Below are positions 17,042 to 27,625 of a stretch of 33,941 nucleotides of DNA, piece after piece (positions within the stretch are counted from its first letter, which is position 1; every line of letters begins with the position of its first letter). A model generated the notes under the pieces. It ran no database searches, was not told where the DNA came from, and saw only the letters and a program-made list of their open reading frames with translations. Origin of the DNA: Parabacteroides sp. (GTDB lineage Bacteria > Bacteroidota > Bacteroidia > Bacteroidales > Tannerellaceae). The position numbers and the translations under genes are program-made. Location of the stretch: the NCBI GenBank assembly GCA_028707405.1, contig JAQWBH010000014.1:1-33941 (forward strand), in the 5' to 3' direction.

Positions 17042-20000
17042 ATGAAAAATAACCCTAATCACAAGTCTTTATTATTCAAAGACTTTAAGGAACAGCTAAC
17101 AAATTTTGGGATCGTTGTTGCTATTTCGTCAATAACAATGTCCCAAGCGAATGCAATTGAATCTATTTCTTCCGGAGATGCCTCAATCCATGTGAAATCC
17201 GGGGTTCAACAGTCAAGAAAAATTTCAGGTGTAATAACCGATAAATCGGGACAACCGGTTATTGGAGCGAATATTGTTGTTAAAGGAACAACAAATGGAA
17301 CGATTACCGATATTGATGGTAAATATTCATTGGAAATACCAAATAGTGCGACAATACAAGTATCTTATATTGGATATTTGACACAGACAATCGTTGTGGG
17401 CAACAAGCGTGAACTCAACATTAGTTTAGCCGATGATACCCAAAATTTGCAAGAAGTTGTTGTTGTAGGTTATGGTACGCAAAAGCGTATTAATCTGACC
17501 GGTGCTGTCGAACAAGTAACAAGCGAAGTGTTCGATAATCGACCAATGACAAATGTCACGCAGGGTTTGCAGGGAGCTGTTCCTAATTTAAATATTTCTT
17601 TTTCTGATGGGAAGCCGATGCGTAGTACTGATTACAATGTTAGAGGTACTACTTCTATCGGACAGGGAGGTTCGGCATTAGTCCTGATTGACGGTGTCGA
17701 AGGCGATCCGGCTATGCTTAATCCGAATGATATTGCCAGTGTATCTGTTTTGAAAGATGCGGCTTCGGCTGCAATTTATGGTGCTCGCGGTGCTTTTGGT
17801 GTTGTATTGATTACAACCAAGAATCCGAATAAGGAGCGTACATCGGTGACGTATAATGGAAATTTTTCCATCAAATCGGCTACTGTTGTTCCCGATATGG
17901 TAACGGATGGTTATGAATATGCTACCAGATTTGTTGAAGCTTATTCATCATTTTATGATTATGCTCGTATGCCTTCCGCATTTCATAAGTCTGTTAAGTA
18001 TACCGACGACTGGTATAAAGAAATGGCTAACAGACGACCGGGTTCAGGTAAAGCGGAGGTGGAAATTGATTCAGATGGAAACTATCAATATTATGGTAAT
18101 ACCGATTGGTATGGTTTGCTGTATAAAGACCATCTTTATGCTCAGGATCATAATTTGACTGTTCAAGGGGGGAATGACAAAGCAGACTTTATGGTTTCAG
18201 GTCACTATAACGGTCAGGATGGATTGTTCCGTTACAATAGTGATGATTACAAGATGTTTAACGTACGTGCCAAAGGTTCAGCTCAAATATATAAATGGTT
18301 GAAAGTTGAGAATAATATGGAAGCTTCACAAATGCAATATCACAACCCATTGACAGTTGCCGATGGTAATGTGTGGTATGGTCTGGAAGGTGAGGAGGAA
18401 CCAATGAGTCCACTATTGAATCCTGATGGAACACTTACAATGGCAGCGGCTTATGGTGTTGGCGATTTGTATTATGGCAAAAGTGGTACGGATTATAATA
18501 AGCGTGTATTACGTAATACGACTGGTTTTACTGCAACTTTCTTAAACAATGCATTACGCATAAAAGGGGATATAACTTTTAGAAATACGGATGGAAATGA
18601 TAAGACAAAACGTGTCCCTGTCCCTTACAGTTCAAAAAAAGGTGTTATTTCATACCTGGGTTCATCAACGAATGATTATATGAGAACTAGCTCTACAACT
18701 AAATATTTGGCAACAAACATTTATGGCGAATATGAGAAAACTTTTAATAAGGAACATTATTTTAAAGGAATGGTAGGATATAATTATGAGCAATCAATTT
18801 ACAATTATTTGTATTCAAGACGTAATGGGTTGATTTTTGAAGATGCCGACGATATGAACATGACCAATGGTAGTGGCGTTGATATCTCAAGCAAGTATGA
18901 AAAATGGCGTATTGCCGGTGGTTTCTTCCGTATGAATTATTCATATAAAGATCGCTATTTGGTTGAGACTAACGGCCGCTTGGACGGGTCTTCTAAATTT
19001 CCGAATGACCAGCGCTGGGGATTCTTCCCATCAATATCCGCCGGTTGGCGTTTGTCTGAAGAGCCCTTCTGGAAAGTAAGTAAAGATGCGATGTCCAATA
19101 TTAAGCTTCGTGTTTCTTATGGTTCTTTAGGTAATGGAAATGTTGCTTCGTATGCTTATCGTGAATTATTTAGCATTTATCAGATGGGACGCCTGATAAA
19201 TGGCTCATTGAAGCAAGCTACGTCGCTTCCGACTATTATTCCAAACGGCCTTACTTGGGAAAAAGCAACGACAGCAAATTTTGGTTTGGATCTGAGCGCC
19301 CTTAACGGAAGACTGACTTTTACGGGCGATTATTATGTTCGTAAAACAACTGATATGTACACTGTCGGAACAACACTCCCGGCTGTATTTGGTGCTACAG
19401 TTCCAAAAGGGAACTACGCAGATATGACTACACGAGGCTGGGAACTGTCTCTTGGGTGGCATGACAAATTTAATGTGGCAAGCAAGCCTTTCTCTTATGA
19501 TGTCCGGTTTACCTTGGCTGATTATAAGTCGAAGATCGATAAGTTTAATAATACACAAAAAGACCTTGGTAGCTATAATGATGCACGCTGTAACTATTAT
19601 GAAGGTATGACAATAGGAGAAATCTGGGGCTATGAAACGGAAGGCTTTTTTACTTCAACAGAGGATGTTTCTTCACACGCAAGCCAGAAACTTTATTATG
19701 CATCCAACTCAGGGACGTGGTTGCCTGGTGATATTAAGTTTAAGGACTTGAATAACGATGGCGTGATTGATTATGGTAAAAATAGAGTGGGTGATTCAGG
19801 CGACCGCAAAGTTATTGGAAATTCAACGCCTCGCTATACTTTCAGCTTTAATCTGGGTGCAGACTGGAACGGCATTTTTGCTTCGGCATTTTTTCAAGGT
19901 GTTGGAAAACAAGATTGGTGGCCGGGAACTGATAACGCTTTGTTCTGGGGACAATATAATCGCCCATATAATAATATTCCAAAAGCTATGTTGGATAATG

Positions 20001-20407
20001 TATGGACAGAAGATAATCCCAATGCTTACTTTCCGCGTTATAGAGGTTATGTCGCCTTACAGGGAACACGTGAGTTGTCTGTATGTCAAACCAAGTATTT
20101 GCAGAATGTGGCTTATATCCGTTTGAAGAATTTGCAAGTAGGATATAACTTCCATAAGGCTTTGCTGGAAAGACTTAAAGTGCAAGGTGCACGTATTTAT
20201 CTGTCAGCTGAAAATTTGTGGACATGGTCTCCATTATATAAGCATACAAAGAACTTTGATGTAGCCAATATTTATGGGGAGGATACAGAATCAGAGAATA
20301 TGGTTAGTAATAATGGAGGTACGAATTCTATTATATATAATGGGGGGCAGGCATACAGTTATCCTGTATTGAAGAGCATGAGTTTAGGTTTATCTATTAC
20401 ATTCTAA
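17042..20407 (+). CDS. SusC/RagA-type TonB-dependent receptor without STN domain
   Basis: A 1121-residue outer-membrane receptor that imports oligosaccharide or another ligand with the SusD protein encoded 11 bp downstream. After a leader (TNFGIVVAISSITMSQANA, ending about residue 38) it goes straight to the carboxypeptidase-regulatory-like domain (60-130, SGVITDKSGQPVIGANIVVKGT as a landmark across that start) and LQEVVVVGYGTQKR (136-149), then plug and barrel, and ends in LGLSITF. It has no STN domain, so it should not signal through FecR; control by a hybrid two-component system or other regulator elsewhere is more likely. The barrel is intact, with the motif IGEIWGYETEGFF at the point where the first receptor in this window has its TAG. 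Confidence 0.96.
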   Translation: MKNNPNHKSLLFKDFKEQLTNFGIVVAISSITMSQANAIESISSGDASIHVKSGVQQSRKISGVITDKSGQPVIGANIVVKGTTNGTITDIDGKYSLEIPNSATIQVSYIGYLTQTIVVGNKRELNISLADDTQNLQEVVVVGYGTQKRINLTGAVEQVTSEVFDNRPMTNVTQGLQGAVPNLNISFSDGKPMRSTDYNVRGTTSIGQGGSALVLIDGVEGDPAMLNPNDIASVSVLKDAASAAIYGARGAFGVVLITTKNPNKERTSVTYNGNFSIKSATVVPDMVTDGYEYATRFVEAYSSFYDYARMPSAFHKSVKYTDDWYKEMANRRPGSGKAEVEIDSDGNYQYYGNTDWYGLLYKDHLYAQDHNLTVQGGNDKADFMVSGHYNGQDGLFRYNSDDYKMFNVRAKGSAQIYKWLKVENNMEASQMQYHNPLTVADGNVWYGLEGEEEPMSPLLNPDGTLTMAAAYGVGDLYYGKSGTDYNKRVLRNTTGFTATFLNNALRIKGDITFRNTDGNDKTKRVPVPYSSKKGVISYLGSSTNDYMRTSSTTKYLATNIYGEYEKTFNKEHYFKGMVGYNYEQSIYNYLYSRRNGLIFEDADDMNMTNGSGVDISSKYEKWRIAGGFFRMNYSYKDRYLVETNGRLDGSSKFPNDQRWGFFPSISAGWRLSEEPFWKVSKDAMSNIKLRVSYGSLGNGNVASYAYRELFSIYQMGRLINGSLKQATSLPTIIPNGLTWEKATTANFGLDLSALNGRLTFTGDYYVRKTTDMYTVGTTLPAVFGATVPKGNYADMTTRGWELSLGWHDKFNVASKPFSYDVRFTLADYKSKIDKFNNTQKDLGSYNDARCNYYEGMTIGEIWGYETEGFFTSTEDVSSHASQKLYYASNSGTWLPGDIKFKDLNNDGVIDYGKNRVGDSGDRKVIGNSTPRYTFSFNLGADWNGIFASAFFQGVGKQDWWPGTDNALFWGQYNRPYNNIPKAMLDNVWTEDNPNAYFPRYRGYVALQGTRELSVCQTKYLQNVAYIRLKNLQVGYNFHKALLERLKVQGARIYLSAENLWTWSPLYKHTKNFDVANIYGEDTESENMVSNNGGTNSIIYNGGQAYSYPVLKSMSLGLSITF

Positions 20408-20418
20408 ATTATTGAATT

Positions 20419-22176
20419 ATGAAAAAGATTATATATGCATTTATAGCACTCACATTTTTGTGGGCATGCGATATGGAGGAACTTCCAAAATCAACTATAT
20501 CAAAGGAGCCTGTTTTCAATTCTGAAACAGGATTGGCAATGTACACAAATTCATTTTATGATGCATTTCCGTCTACTACGGTCAATTATAATGCGTTGTC
20601 TTATTATATTGCAACCAATCAGGTTATTAAGTATTTGACCGAAAATGCTTATAGCGCAGAAGAAAGTAGTGGTTGGGATTGGGGAAAATTGCGTAATATC
20701 AACTATTTTATTGTTAATTGCAACAGTCCGTCGGTATCTGAAACAGTAAAAAACAATTATCTGGGGATTGCTCGTTTCTTTCGCGCTTACTTTTATTATG
20801 GAATGATGCTAAAATTCGGTGATCTACCTTGGATTAATCATCCACTAGATGTTAACGATGAATTGCTTTATTCAGGAAGGAACAGTCGTACATTGATTGT
20901 AGATTCTATAAAAGCAGATCTCGATTTTGCTATAAAGAATATTACAACGGCTAAGGATGCAACCTGTTCGACTGTTACAAGCACGGTTGCTGCCGCATTC
21001 AAATCACGTGTTTGCTTATGGGAAGGAACCTATCGTAAATATCATACTGAAGCCGGACTTGCTTCTTCAGCCGATGAATGGCTTAACGAAGCGATCAGTG
21101 CTGCACAGATTGTGATGAAATCGGGATATAAGCTGTATACAGGTGCGGGTGTTGATAAGTCTTATCGCACATTATTCCTTTCAAAGACACCGGTTGCTGA
21201 CGAAGTGCTCTATGCAGTTACTTTTAATGGAAGTCTTGGTGTTACTCACTCCAGTAATCGTGGATGGACATCTGTTACGTATGGTGTTTGTCCGAGTTTG
21301 ACTCGTTCGTTTATTAATACATATCTGATGCGTGATGGTTCATCTTTTACGGATAAGGCGGGATATAAAACGATGGCATTTCCTGATGAATGTAAAAACC
21401 GTGATACACGTCTGGCTCAGACCATCCGTACTCCTGGATTTACTCGTATAAGCGGCGGAGCAACAGTACAGACCGCTCCTGATTATGCCTATGCAATCAC
21501 GGGTTATCATACGTGCAAATTTACACTTGATGATACCCAATATGATAATGTAGATATTTGTGATAATAACGTCATCGTATTTCGTTATGCAGAAATACTC
21601 CTCAATTATGCTGAGGCTAAAGCCGAACTTGGAGCACTGACTGATGCTGACTGGGCTCAGACAATTGGTGCTTTGCGTGCCAGAGCAGGTATAACGGGGG
21701 GATTAACAACAAAGCCGACCAATGTGGATGCTTATCTGCAGAATCGTTTCTTTCCGAACATCAGTGACCCGTCTCTTCTTGAGATTCGTCGCGAACGGGG
21801 TATCGAACTTTCATTCGAAGGTTTTTCCTGGGCTGATGTTTGCCGTTGGAAGCTGGGCGAGATGACAACAAAAGCATGGGATGGCATCTATATTCCCGAG
21901 TTAGATGTTCCATATGATATGAATGGTGATGGAAAACTGGATGTTTGCTTCACGCTCAATCAGAATCCTACGAAAGTTTCAGGCGTATACTATCTTTATG
22001 TTGGAGCGAAGCTTTCCAATGGAGCCAATAATAATACGCAGTTGGGAGATGATGGTCATTCGATAATGTTTATGAAAGACCAGAAACGTACTTGGAGTGA
22101 TAAGCTGTATTTTTATCCAATTCCAGCAAACGATCTGACATTAAATCCGAAACTTGGGCAAAATCCGGGATGGTAA
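20419..22176 (+). CDS. SusD/RagB surface lipoprotein
   Basis: A 585-residue lipoprotein partner of the receptor encoded immediately upstream. The signal peptide MKKIIYAFIALTFLWAC has Cys17 as the lipidation site. The next residues, DMEE, are acidic, as in the export signal that sends Bacteroidetes lipoproteins to the cell surface. The SusD fold is indicated by the helical TPR-like part (ARFFRAYFYYGMMLKFGDLPW) and the C-terminal ILLNYAEAKAELG and REIRRERGIELSFEGF-like segment, which reads LLEIRRERGIELSFEGFSW here. It ends with YFYPIPANDLTLNP, the usual tail. Ligand unknown; the enzymes on both sides suggest a fucosylated or rhamnosylated glycan. Confidence 0.96.
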   Translation: MKKIIYAFIALTFLWACDMEELPKSTISKEPVFNSETGLAMYTNSFYDAFPSTTVNYNALSYYIATNQVIKYLTENAYSAEESSGWDWGKLRNINYFIVNCNSPSVSETVKNNYLGIARFFRAYFYYGMMLKFGDLPWINHPLDVNDELLYSGRNSRTLIVDSIKADLDFAIKNITTAKDATCSTVTSTVAAAFKSRVCLWEGTYRKYHTEAGLASSADEWLNEAISAAQIVMKSGYKLYTGAGVDKSYRTLFLSKTPVADEVLYAVTFNGSLGVTHSSNRGWTSVTYGVCPSLTRSFINTYLMRDGSSFTDKAGYKTMAFPDECKNRDTRLAQTIRTPGFTRISGGATVQTAPDYAYAITGYHTCKFTLDDTQYDNVDICDNNVIVFRYAEILLNYAEAKAELGALTDADWAQTIGALRARAGITGGLTTKPTNVDAYLQNRFFPNISDPSLLEIRRERGIELSFEGFSWADVCRWKLGEMTTKAWDGIYIPELDVPYDMNGDGKLDVCFTLNQNPTKVSGVYYLYVGAKLSNGANNNTQLGDDGHSIMFMKDQKRTWSDKLYFYPIPANDLTLNPKLGQNPGW

Positions 22177-22217
22177 TTGATTGGAAAGTTAATCGTTCTT
22201 AAGTAGAGCAAAAGAGT

Positions 22218-22254
22218 GAGGGTGTGTCAGATTGACATACCCTCTGTCGTTTTT
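22218..22254 (+). terminator. intrinsic terminator after the second SusC/D pair
   Basis: Twelve-base arms GAGGGTGTGTCA (22218-22229) and TGACATACCCTC (22233-22244), paired except for one G-T wobble, with a three-base loop, followed by TGTCG and five T at 22250-22254. It lies 41 bp after the susD stop. Confidence 0.85.
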
Positions 22255-22795
22255 GGACTTCAAATTCTGGTTTATTTATTGTTCTTATCGCCATTAAGTC
22301 TTTTAATATGGAACAGCTATATTGATAAGTATTTTTGTTTAAAAATGTAGAAAACGAACCTATGATTTCATTGAGAATAAAATGTATATACTTCTTTTAA
22401 GCGCCTCCAAGACAATCTATATATATAAAACTTATTTTAATACATTAAGAAATACAATTCGAATTACACATATTGTATTTATTCATCCTTAATATACTCT
22501 TTATACTATTGTAGCGCTATTGAAATATTTAATATGTTTTTTTGTATTGGATTTCCTGTTAATCCTTTTGGAAGTCCGAATTTTATGCCAACAACAAAAA
22601 GAAAATAGGCAAATCTATTAAAAAGTATTCTATATAATTTACTGCGTTTTCATTTTATTGTTGCAAGATCATTTTTTCTGTATAATGACTAAGGGTTTTT
22701 CTTTTATTTTTGCGACACATAATATTTAGTATCTAATAAACCGTAAACATATCTTGAAAGGATCCCGAGAAAAAATAGTGCAATGGATTTATGAA
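22255..22795 (+). promoter_or_regulatory. AT-rich region upstream of the second sigma gene
   Basis: There is no supported coding frame. It contains a 9-bp inverted repeat, AAATACAAT (22450-22458) / ATTGTATTT (22472-22480), with a 13-base spacer, and a TATTTTTG (22705-22712) matching the -7 box TAnnTTTG about 90 bp before the sigma ATG. No convincing -33 TTG accompanies it. Both calls are tentative. Confidence 0.3.
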
Positions 22796-23302
22796 ATGGC
22801 TATATTCGATTCTGAAATAGCATTTAAATCTTTATATATTAGTTATTTTGAAAGATTGATTCGTTTTATTAATCTTTATGTTTCTTCTTCTGGAGAAGCA
22901 GAAGAACTTGTCTCCGATACATTTTTGGCTATTTGGGAAAATCGTCGCACCCTGCTTAGTGTTGGTGATATTAATGCATATATCTATTCTGTCGCCCGTC
23001 ATAAAGCAATCAGCTATTATCGAAAGCGACATTTGGATCAAATATCCTTTGATGAAATATCTATAGATTTTTTTGTCAATACAGATACAACGCCTGAGGA
23101 TGAGCTGATTTCACAAGAAGAAATATCCAGGCTAAATAAAGCGATTAATAATCTGCCCCCTAAGTGTAGGATGGCATTTAAATTAGTACGTGAAGATCAT
23201 CTTAAATATAAAGAAGTTGCAGCAATTCTGCATATTTCTGTCAAAACCTTGGAAACGCACTTAGCTACAGCGGTAAAGAAGCTGCGTGAAGCTCTAGAAT
23301 AA
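22796..23302 (+). CDS. ECF sigma-70 factor (Bacteroidetes type), no adjacent fecR
   Basis: A 168-residue ECF sigma factor. Region 2 is visible in FKSLYISYFERLIRFINLYV and EELVSDTFLAIWENR with the DNA-melting stretch AYIYSVARHKAISYYRKRH. Region 4 is visible in INNLPPKCRMAFKLVREDHLKYKEVA and the recognition helix VKTLETHLATAVKKLREAL. The ATG at 22796 (MAIFDSEIAFKSLY) is chosen over TTG 22754, since it gives the usual start just ahead of the region 2 helix. The expected fecR does not follow. Instead, after 75 bp holding a separate promoter, comes the fucosidase operon. A fecR without its own sigma gene starts at 32186, beyond the fucosidase operon and mutS, and could be the displaced partner. 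Confidence 0.93.
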   Translation: MAIFDSEIAFKSLYISYFERLIRFINLYVSSSGEAEELVSDTFLAIWENRRTLLSVGDINAYIYSVARHKAISYYRKRHLDQISFDEISIDFFVNTDTTPEDELISQEEISRLNKAINNLPPKCRMAFKLVREDHLKYKEVAAILHISVKTLETHLATAVKKLREALE

Positions 23303-23316
23303 CAAAAGGGTGAATT

Positions 23317-23348
23317 TTTGTTTATACTGGTAAATTGTAGTACATTTG
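23317..23348 (+). promoter_or_regulatory. Bacteroides-type promoter of the fucosidase operon
   Basis: TTTG at 23317-23320 and TACATTTG (perfect TAnnTTTG) at 23341-23348, separated by 20 bases, the expected spacing. The start point would be near 23355, giving a leader of about 20 bases to the ATG at 23378. It lies right after the sigma gene stop (23302), so sigma and fucosidase can be transcribed separately. Confidence 0.6.
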
Positions 23349-23377
23349 GAGCAAAATATAAACTTAGTCACAATGTC

Positions 23378-24817
23378 ATGAAGCATTTACTTTTATTCTC
23401 TCTGGCTGCATCATTATGTATATTTACGTGTGCGGCAATTAATCCGCCTAAGCCTTATGGGCCACTGCCAACAAAACAGCAATTGGCATGGCAGGATATG
23501 GAAACGAATCTATTCGTTCATTTTACAGTCAACACTTTTACGGATAAGGAATGGGGCTATGGCGATGAAAATCCTGATGTATTTAATCCAACGGCTCTTG
23601 ACTGTCGTCAGTGGGCAAAAGCGGCAAAAGACGCCGGATTTAAAGGAATTATCCTAACTGCTAAGCATCATGATGGATTTTGTTTGTGGCCATCTAAATA
23701 CACTGAACATTCTGTTAAATATTCGAAATGGAGAAACGGACAGGGAGATGTGCTTCGCGAGCTAAGAAAAGCATGCGATGAGTATGGTTTGAAAATGGGT
23801 GTATATCTTTCACCTTGGGATCGTAATAGTGCAAAATATGGAACGCCCGATTATATTACTTATTATCGTAATCAACTTAAAGAGTTAACGACCGAATATG
23901 GCGATATTTTTGAAGTGTGGTTTGACGGAGCAAATGGTGGTGATGGCTATTATGGAGGTGCAAAAGAGAAGCGGACAATAGACAGAAAGACATATTACGA
24001 TTGGACAAATACACGCAAAGTTGTCAGAGATAATCAGCCTGATGCTGTAATGTTCGGCGATGGTGGTCCTGATATTCGTTGGGTAGGAAATGAAAGCGGC
24101 ATGGGAAGTACAACAAATTGGTGTCTTTTAAATGCGGATACAATGTATGCAGGTGGTGATTATGCGAAGTTTCTGGGTGAAGGTCAGGAATATGGCAAAT
24201 ACTGGGTTCCGGCAGAAGTTGACGTCTCGATTCGCAAAGGTTGGTTCTTTCATGAAAATGAAGAAGCACGTACAGCTGAAAATATTTTGAATCTGTTTTA
24301 TCAATCGGTTGGACGAAATTCAAATCTGCTTCTGAATATTCCACCAAACAGGCAGGGATTGTTTGCAGAGAATGATATTAAGTCATTGATTGGATTCAAG
24401 AAGCTTTTGGATCAAGAATTCAAGAATGAGGTGAAGCCTCTCAAAGTTATATCTGGTTTTAATAGAGGGAAAGAGTATGCAGCTCAGAATATGGCAGATA
24501 ATAATCCGAACACGTATTGGGCAACTAAAGATAATGTAACAACAGCTTCAGCCGAATTTGATTTTGGTAAAACGGTAGAACTCAATCGCGTATTAATACA
24601 AGAATATATTCAGCTTGGACAACGTGTAAAGAAATTTAAAGTTGACGCATTTGTTGATGGACAATGGAAACTGCTGACTGATGGGACAACAATAGGGCAT
24701 AAGGTGATTAAAAAGTGTGAGCTTACAAAAACCACAAAAGTCAGATTGACTATTGAAGAAGCAAAAGCATGTCCTGTTATTTCGAACGTTAAGTTTTATC
24801 TGGCTCCGATGAATTAA
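23378..24817 (+). CDS. GH29 alpha-L-fucosidase with C-terminal F5/8-type (CBM32-like) domain
   Basis: A 479-residue exported retaining alpha-L-fucosidase that removes terminal fucose from glycans in the periplasm. The ATG at 23378 opens the signal peptide MKHLLLFSLAASLCIFTCAA; upstream TTG 23318 lies inside the promoter. The GH29 barrel shows NLFVHFTVNTFTDKEWG, TAKHHDGFCLWPS (97-100 HHDG) and FEVWFDGANGG, whose Asp183 is the predicted nucleophile. The region EVDVSIRKGWFFHENEE resembles the GH29 subfamily B pattern (alpha-1,3/4 linkages), an assignment I hold loosely. The C-terminal part, from about residue 345, including AAQNMADNNPNTYWAT, is an F5/8 type C carbohydrate-binding-like domain. 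It is followed after 14 bp by GH78 in one operon. Confidence 0.94.
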   Translation: MKHLLLFSLAASLCIFTCAAINPPKPYGPLPTKQQLAWQDMETNLFVHFTVNTFTDKEWGYGDENPDVFNPTALDCRQWAKAAKDAGFKGIILTAKHHDGFCLWPSKYTEHSVKYSKWRNGQGDVLRELRKACDEYGLKMGVYLSPWDRNSAKYGTPDYITYYRNQLKELTTEYGDIFEVWFDGANGGDGYYGGAKEKRTIDRKTYYDWTNTRKVVRDNQPDAVMFGDGGPDIRWVGNESGMGSTTNWCLLNADTMYAGGDYAKFLGEGQEYGKYWVPAEVDVSIRKGWFFHENEEARTAENILNLFYQSVGRNSNLLLNIPPNRQGLFAENDIKSLIGFKKLLDQEFKNEVKPLKVISGFNRGKEYAAQNMADNNPNTYWATKDNVTTASAEFDFGKTVELNRVLIQEYIQLGQRVKKFKVDAFVDGQWKLLTDGTTIGHKVIKKCELTKTTKVRLTIEEAKACPVISNVKFYLAPMN

Positions 24818-24831
24818 AGAAATATAGAAAT

Positions 24832-27621
24832 ATGAAAAGCAAGGCACCGTATTTTATTATTCTATTTCTCGTCCCTTTGTTTTTAAATGCAGCTTCAAGT
24901 CATACCGTTTTTAATCTTCGATGCGAGCAGGAAGAGACTCCTGTGGGACTAGAAACGCTTCAACCGCGTTTCAGCTGGCAAACGAATGCAACAGGACGTA
25001 ATTTTGAACAATCGGCATGGCAAATATTGGTTTCTGATTCACCAGAACAGCTCCAAAATAATAAGGGAGATATATGGGATAGTGGAAAGGTGGAATCGTC
25101 GGTTTCCGTACTTGTGCCTTTCGCTGGTAAAGAGCTAAAAGCGGGAGCAGTCTATTATTGGAAGGTTCGCAATTGGGATAAAGCAGGTAATTATTCACCA
25201 TGGAGTCAGGTCGCTTCTTTCAGTGTTGGATTGCTTTCTGAGAAAGATTGGAATGGAGCGCGCTGGATTGCTTTGGAAAGAGATAAAAAGGAAGAGTTGC
25301 TTCCTGTCGGTCTGCATGGTTTTAGTTCTTATGTGAAAAAATTCCCAGAGGGGAAAAAAATAGGATTTTATCTTCTTCCACAATTTCGAAAGACGTTTAC
25401 AACGAATAAAACAGTGAAACGTGCTGTCGCCTATATTTCCGGATTAGGGCAGTTTGAGTTATTTATTAATGGGAAGAAAATTGGTAATAACTTTCTCGAT
25501 CCCGGATGGACTAAATACGACAAATGTGCATTATATCTTACTTTTGATGTCACGAATCAAATACAGAATGGGGATAATACCGTCGGCGTGATGTTAGGAA
25601 ATGGCTTTTTTAATATTCCAAGCGAACGTTATTTTAAAGTATTAGCTTCATACGGAGCCCCCCGCCTGAAGATGAAGCTTGCCATAGAATATGCCGATGG
25701 GAGTATGCAAAATCTGGTTACGGGAACAGACTGGAAAGCTTCGGCAAGTCCTGTTACTTATAGTAGTATTTATGGCGGCGAAGATTATGATGCAAATAGA
25801 GAACAGAGTGGATGGATGATGCCTGGATTCAATGACAAGAACTGGAGCAAAGCATTGGATACAAACTGGCAGACAAAATTGCTTTCACAGCAATCAACGC
25901 CATTGCATGTTCGCGACAGTATTTCTCCGGTTAGGATATTCAAAAATCAGAAGGGGCAGTGGGTGTATGATTTGGGGCAAAACTTTTCCGGCATTGTGCG
26001 GATTTCGGTAAAAGCCTCGAAATCACAATATATAAAGATATGGCCGGCAGAACTGTTGTTTGCGGATAGTACAGTCGATCAACGCGGTTCAGGCAGTCCT
26101 TATTGGTTTGGTTATACGCCAAAAGCTGATGGAAGGCAGGAAAACTGGCAACCTCAATTCACCTATTATGGATTTCGTTATGTGGCTGTTGAGGGTGCTG
26201 TTCCTGCTGGAAAATCTAATGCTGAAGGGCTCCCTGAGATTGCAGAACTGACGGGTTTGCATACTTGTAATTTTGCGGATGAGGTAGGCTGTTTTCACTG
26301 CTCAAAGCCTTTGTTCAATCAAATTTATGAGCTTATAGACTGGGCAATACGAAGCAATATGGCTAGTGTACTTACAGATTGTCCGCATCGTGAAAAGTTA
26401 GGCTGGTTGGAGCAGTCACATCTGATGCAAAATTCTATGCAGAGTCGTTATGACTTGTCTCGTTTGTATGCAAAGATTATGAATGATATGCAGTCCGCTC
26501 AACAGGCTGATGGAATGATTCCGACGATTGCTCCCGAAGTAGTTCATTTTGAAGGAGGATTTCGCGATACGCCGGAATGGGGAAGCGCATTTATTATCGA
26601 TCCTTGGAATATATATCAATGGTATGGGGACAAGCGGCTTATCGAAAAATATTATTTTGATATGCAGCGATACATCGATTATCTTTCATCTAAAGCTAAT
26701 GATCATATTGTTGCTTATGGTTTGGGCGACTGGTTGGATCTTGGTCCTAAATCACCGGGCGAAGCACAATTGACGTCTAACGGACTGTCGGCAACGGCAA
26801 CTTATTATTATGATGTGACGCGTATGCAGAAAATGGCAGAACTGCTCGGAAAAAAAGACGATGCAAAGAAATATACCGAACTAGGCAATGCCATAAAAGA
26901 GGCGTTCAATAAGCGATTTTGGAATCCTAGTAAACAACAGTATGAGTTTAATAGTCAAACGGCTAGTGCTATGGCATTGTTTATGGAATTGGTTCCATCA
27001 GAGAATCGTCAGCGGGTATTAGATAATTTGATATCTGATATTCGTGTTCATAACAATTCACTCACAACAGGCGAAGTAGGTTATACTTATCTGATTAGTG
27101 TGCTTCAAGAAAATGAGGCATCGAATGTTATTTACGATATGAATAACATCTATAATACACCGGGTTATGGCTGGCAACTTGCTCACGGAGCTACTGCGCT
27201 GACCGAATCTTGGCAAGGTTATGCATATCTGTCTAATAATCACCTTTGTCTTGGGCATCTTATGGGATGGTTTTTCAGCGGGTTGGGAGGTATTGGTCAG
27301 GCTGATCAGTCGATTGCCTTTAAGCAGATTGTCATTCATCCACAACCGGCAGGAGATGTTCGTGAAGCACAAACATCTTATCAGTCGCCTCATGGGCAAA
27401 TTGTTTCCAATTGGAAAAGGAGTGATAAGGATTTTACTCTTCACGTAGAGATTCCTGCAAATGCGACAGCTTCTGTTTATTTGCCGGCAACGAATCCCGA
27501 GAATATAACGGAAAGTGGTATTTTGCTGAAAGAAGCTAATATGCCATTTAGAGGTGAGTCGAATAAGTATACAGTTGTGACAATTGGCTCGGGAAGTTAT
27601 AATTTTAATGTGAAACAATAA
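24832..27621 (+). CDS. GH78 alpha-L-rhamnosidase
   Basis: A 929-residue exported inverting alpha-L-rhamnosidase that cleaves terminal L-rhamnose. Signal peptide [20 protein letters not shown]. The order is an N-terminal Fn3-like domain (about 25-135, [21 protein letters not shown]), the two beta-sandwich rhamnosidase N domains (about 190-460), the (alpha/alpha)6 catalytic domain (about 485-830) and a C-terminal beta domain. The catalytic signature [13 protein letters not shown] is at 516-528 with Glu521 the candidate general acid; [18 protein letters not shown] carries the candidate base. Complete length for the family. It lies between the fucosidase (14 bp) and the isomerase (4 bp) in one operon, which points to a glycan bearing both deoxysugars, or to a broad 6-deoxyhexose salvage unit. 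Confidence 0.95.
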   Translation: MKSKAPYFIILFLVPLFLNAASSHTVFNLRCEQEETPVGLETLQPRFSWQTNATGRNFEQSAWQILVSDSPEQLQNNKGDIWDSGKVESSVSVLVPFAGKELKAGAVYYWKVRNWDKAGNYSPWSQVASFSVGLLSEKDWNGARWIALERDKKEELLPVGLHGFSSYVKKFPEGKKIGFYLLPQFRKTFTTNKTVKRAVAYISGLGQFELFINGKKIGNNFLDPGWTKYDKCALYLTFDVTNQIQNGDNTVGVMLGNGFFNIPSERYFKVLASYGAPRLKMKLAIEYADGSMQNLVTGTDWKASASPVTYSSIYGGEDYDANREQSGWMMPGFNDKNWSKALDTNWQTKLLSQQSTPLHVRDSISPVRIFKNQKGQWVYDLGQNFSGIVRISVKASKSQYIKIWPAELLFADSTVDQRGSGSPYWFGYTPKADGRQENWQPQFTYYGFRYVAVEGAVPAGKSNAEGLPEIAELTGLHTCNFADEVGCFHCSKPLFNQIYELIDWAIRSNMASVLTDCPHREKLGWLEQSHLMQNSMQSRYDLSRLYAKIMNDMQSAQQADGMIPTIAPEVVHFEGGFRDTPEWGSAFIIDPWNIYQWYGDKRLIEKYYFDMQRYIDYLSSKANDHIVAYGLGDWLDLGPKSPGEAQLTSNGLSATATYYYDVTRMQKMAELLGKKDDAKKYTELGNAIKEAFNKRFWNPSKQQYEFNSQTASAMALFMELVPSENRQRVLDNLISDIRVHNNSLTTGEVGYTYLISVLQENEASNVIYDMNNIYNTPGYGWQLAHGATALTESWQGYAYLSNNHLCLGHLMGWFFSGLGGIGQADQSIAFKQIVIHPQPAGDVREAQTSYQSPHGQIVSNWKRSDKDFTLHVEIPANATASVYLPATNPENITESGILLKEANMPFRGESNKYTVVTIGSGSYNFNVKQ

Positions 27622-27625
27622 TTCC

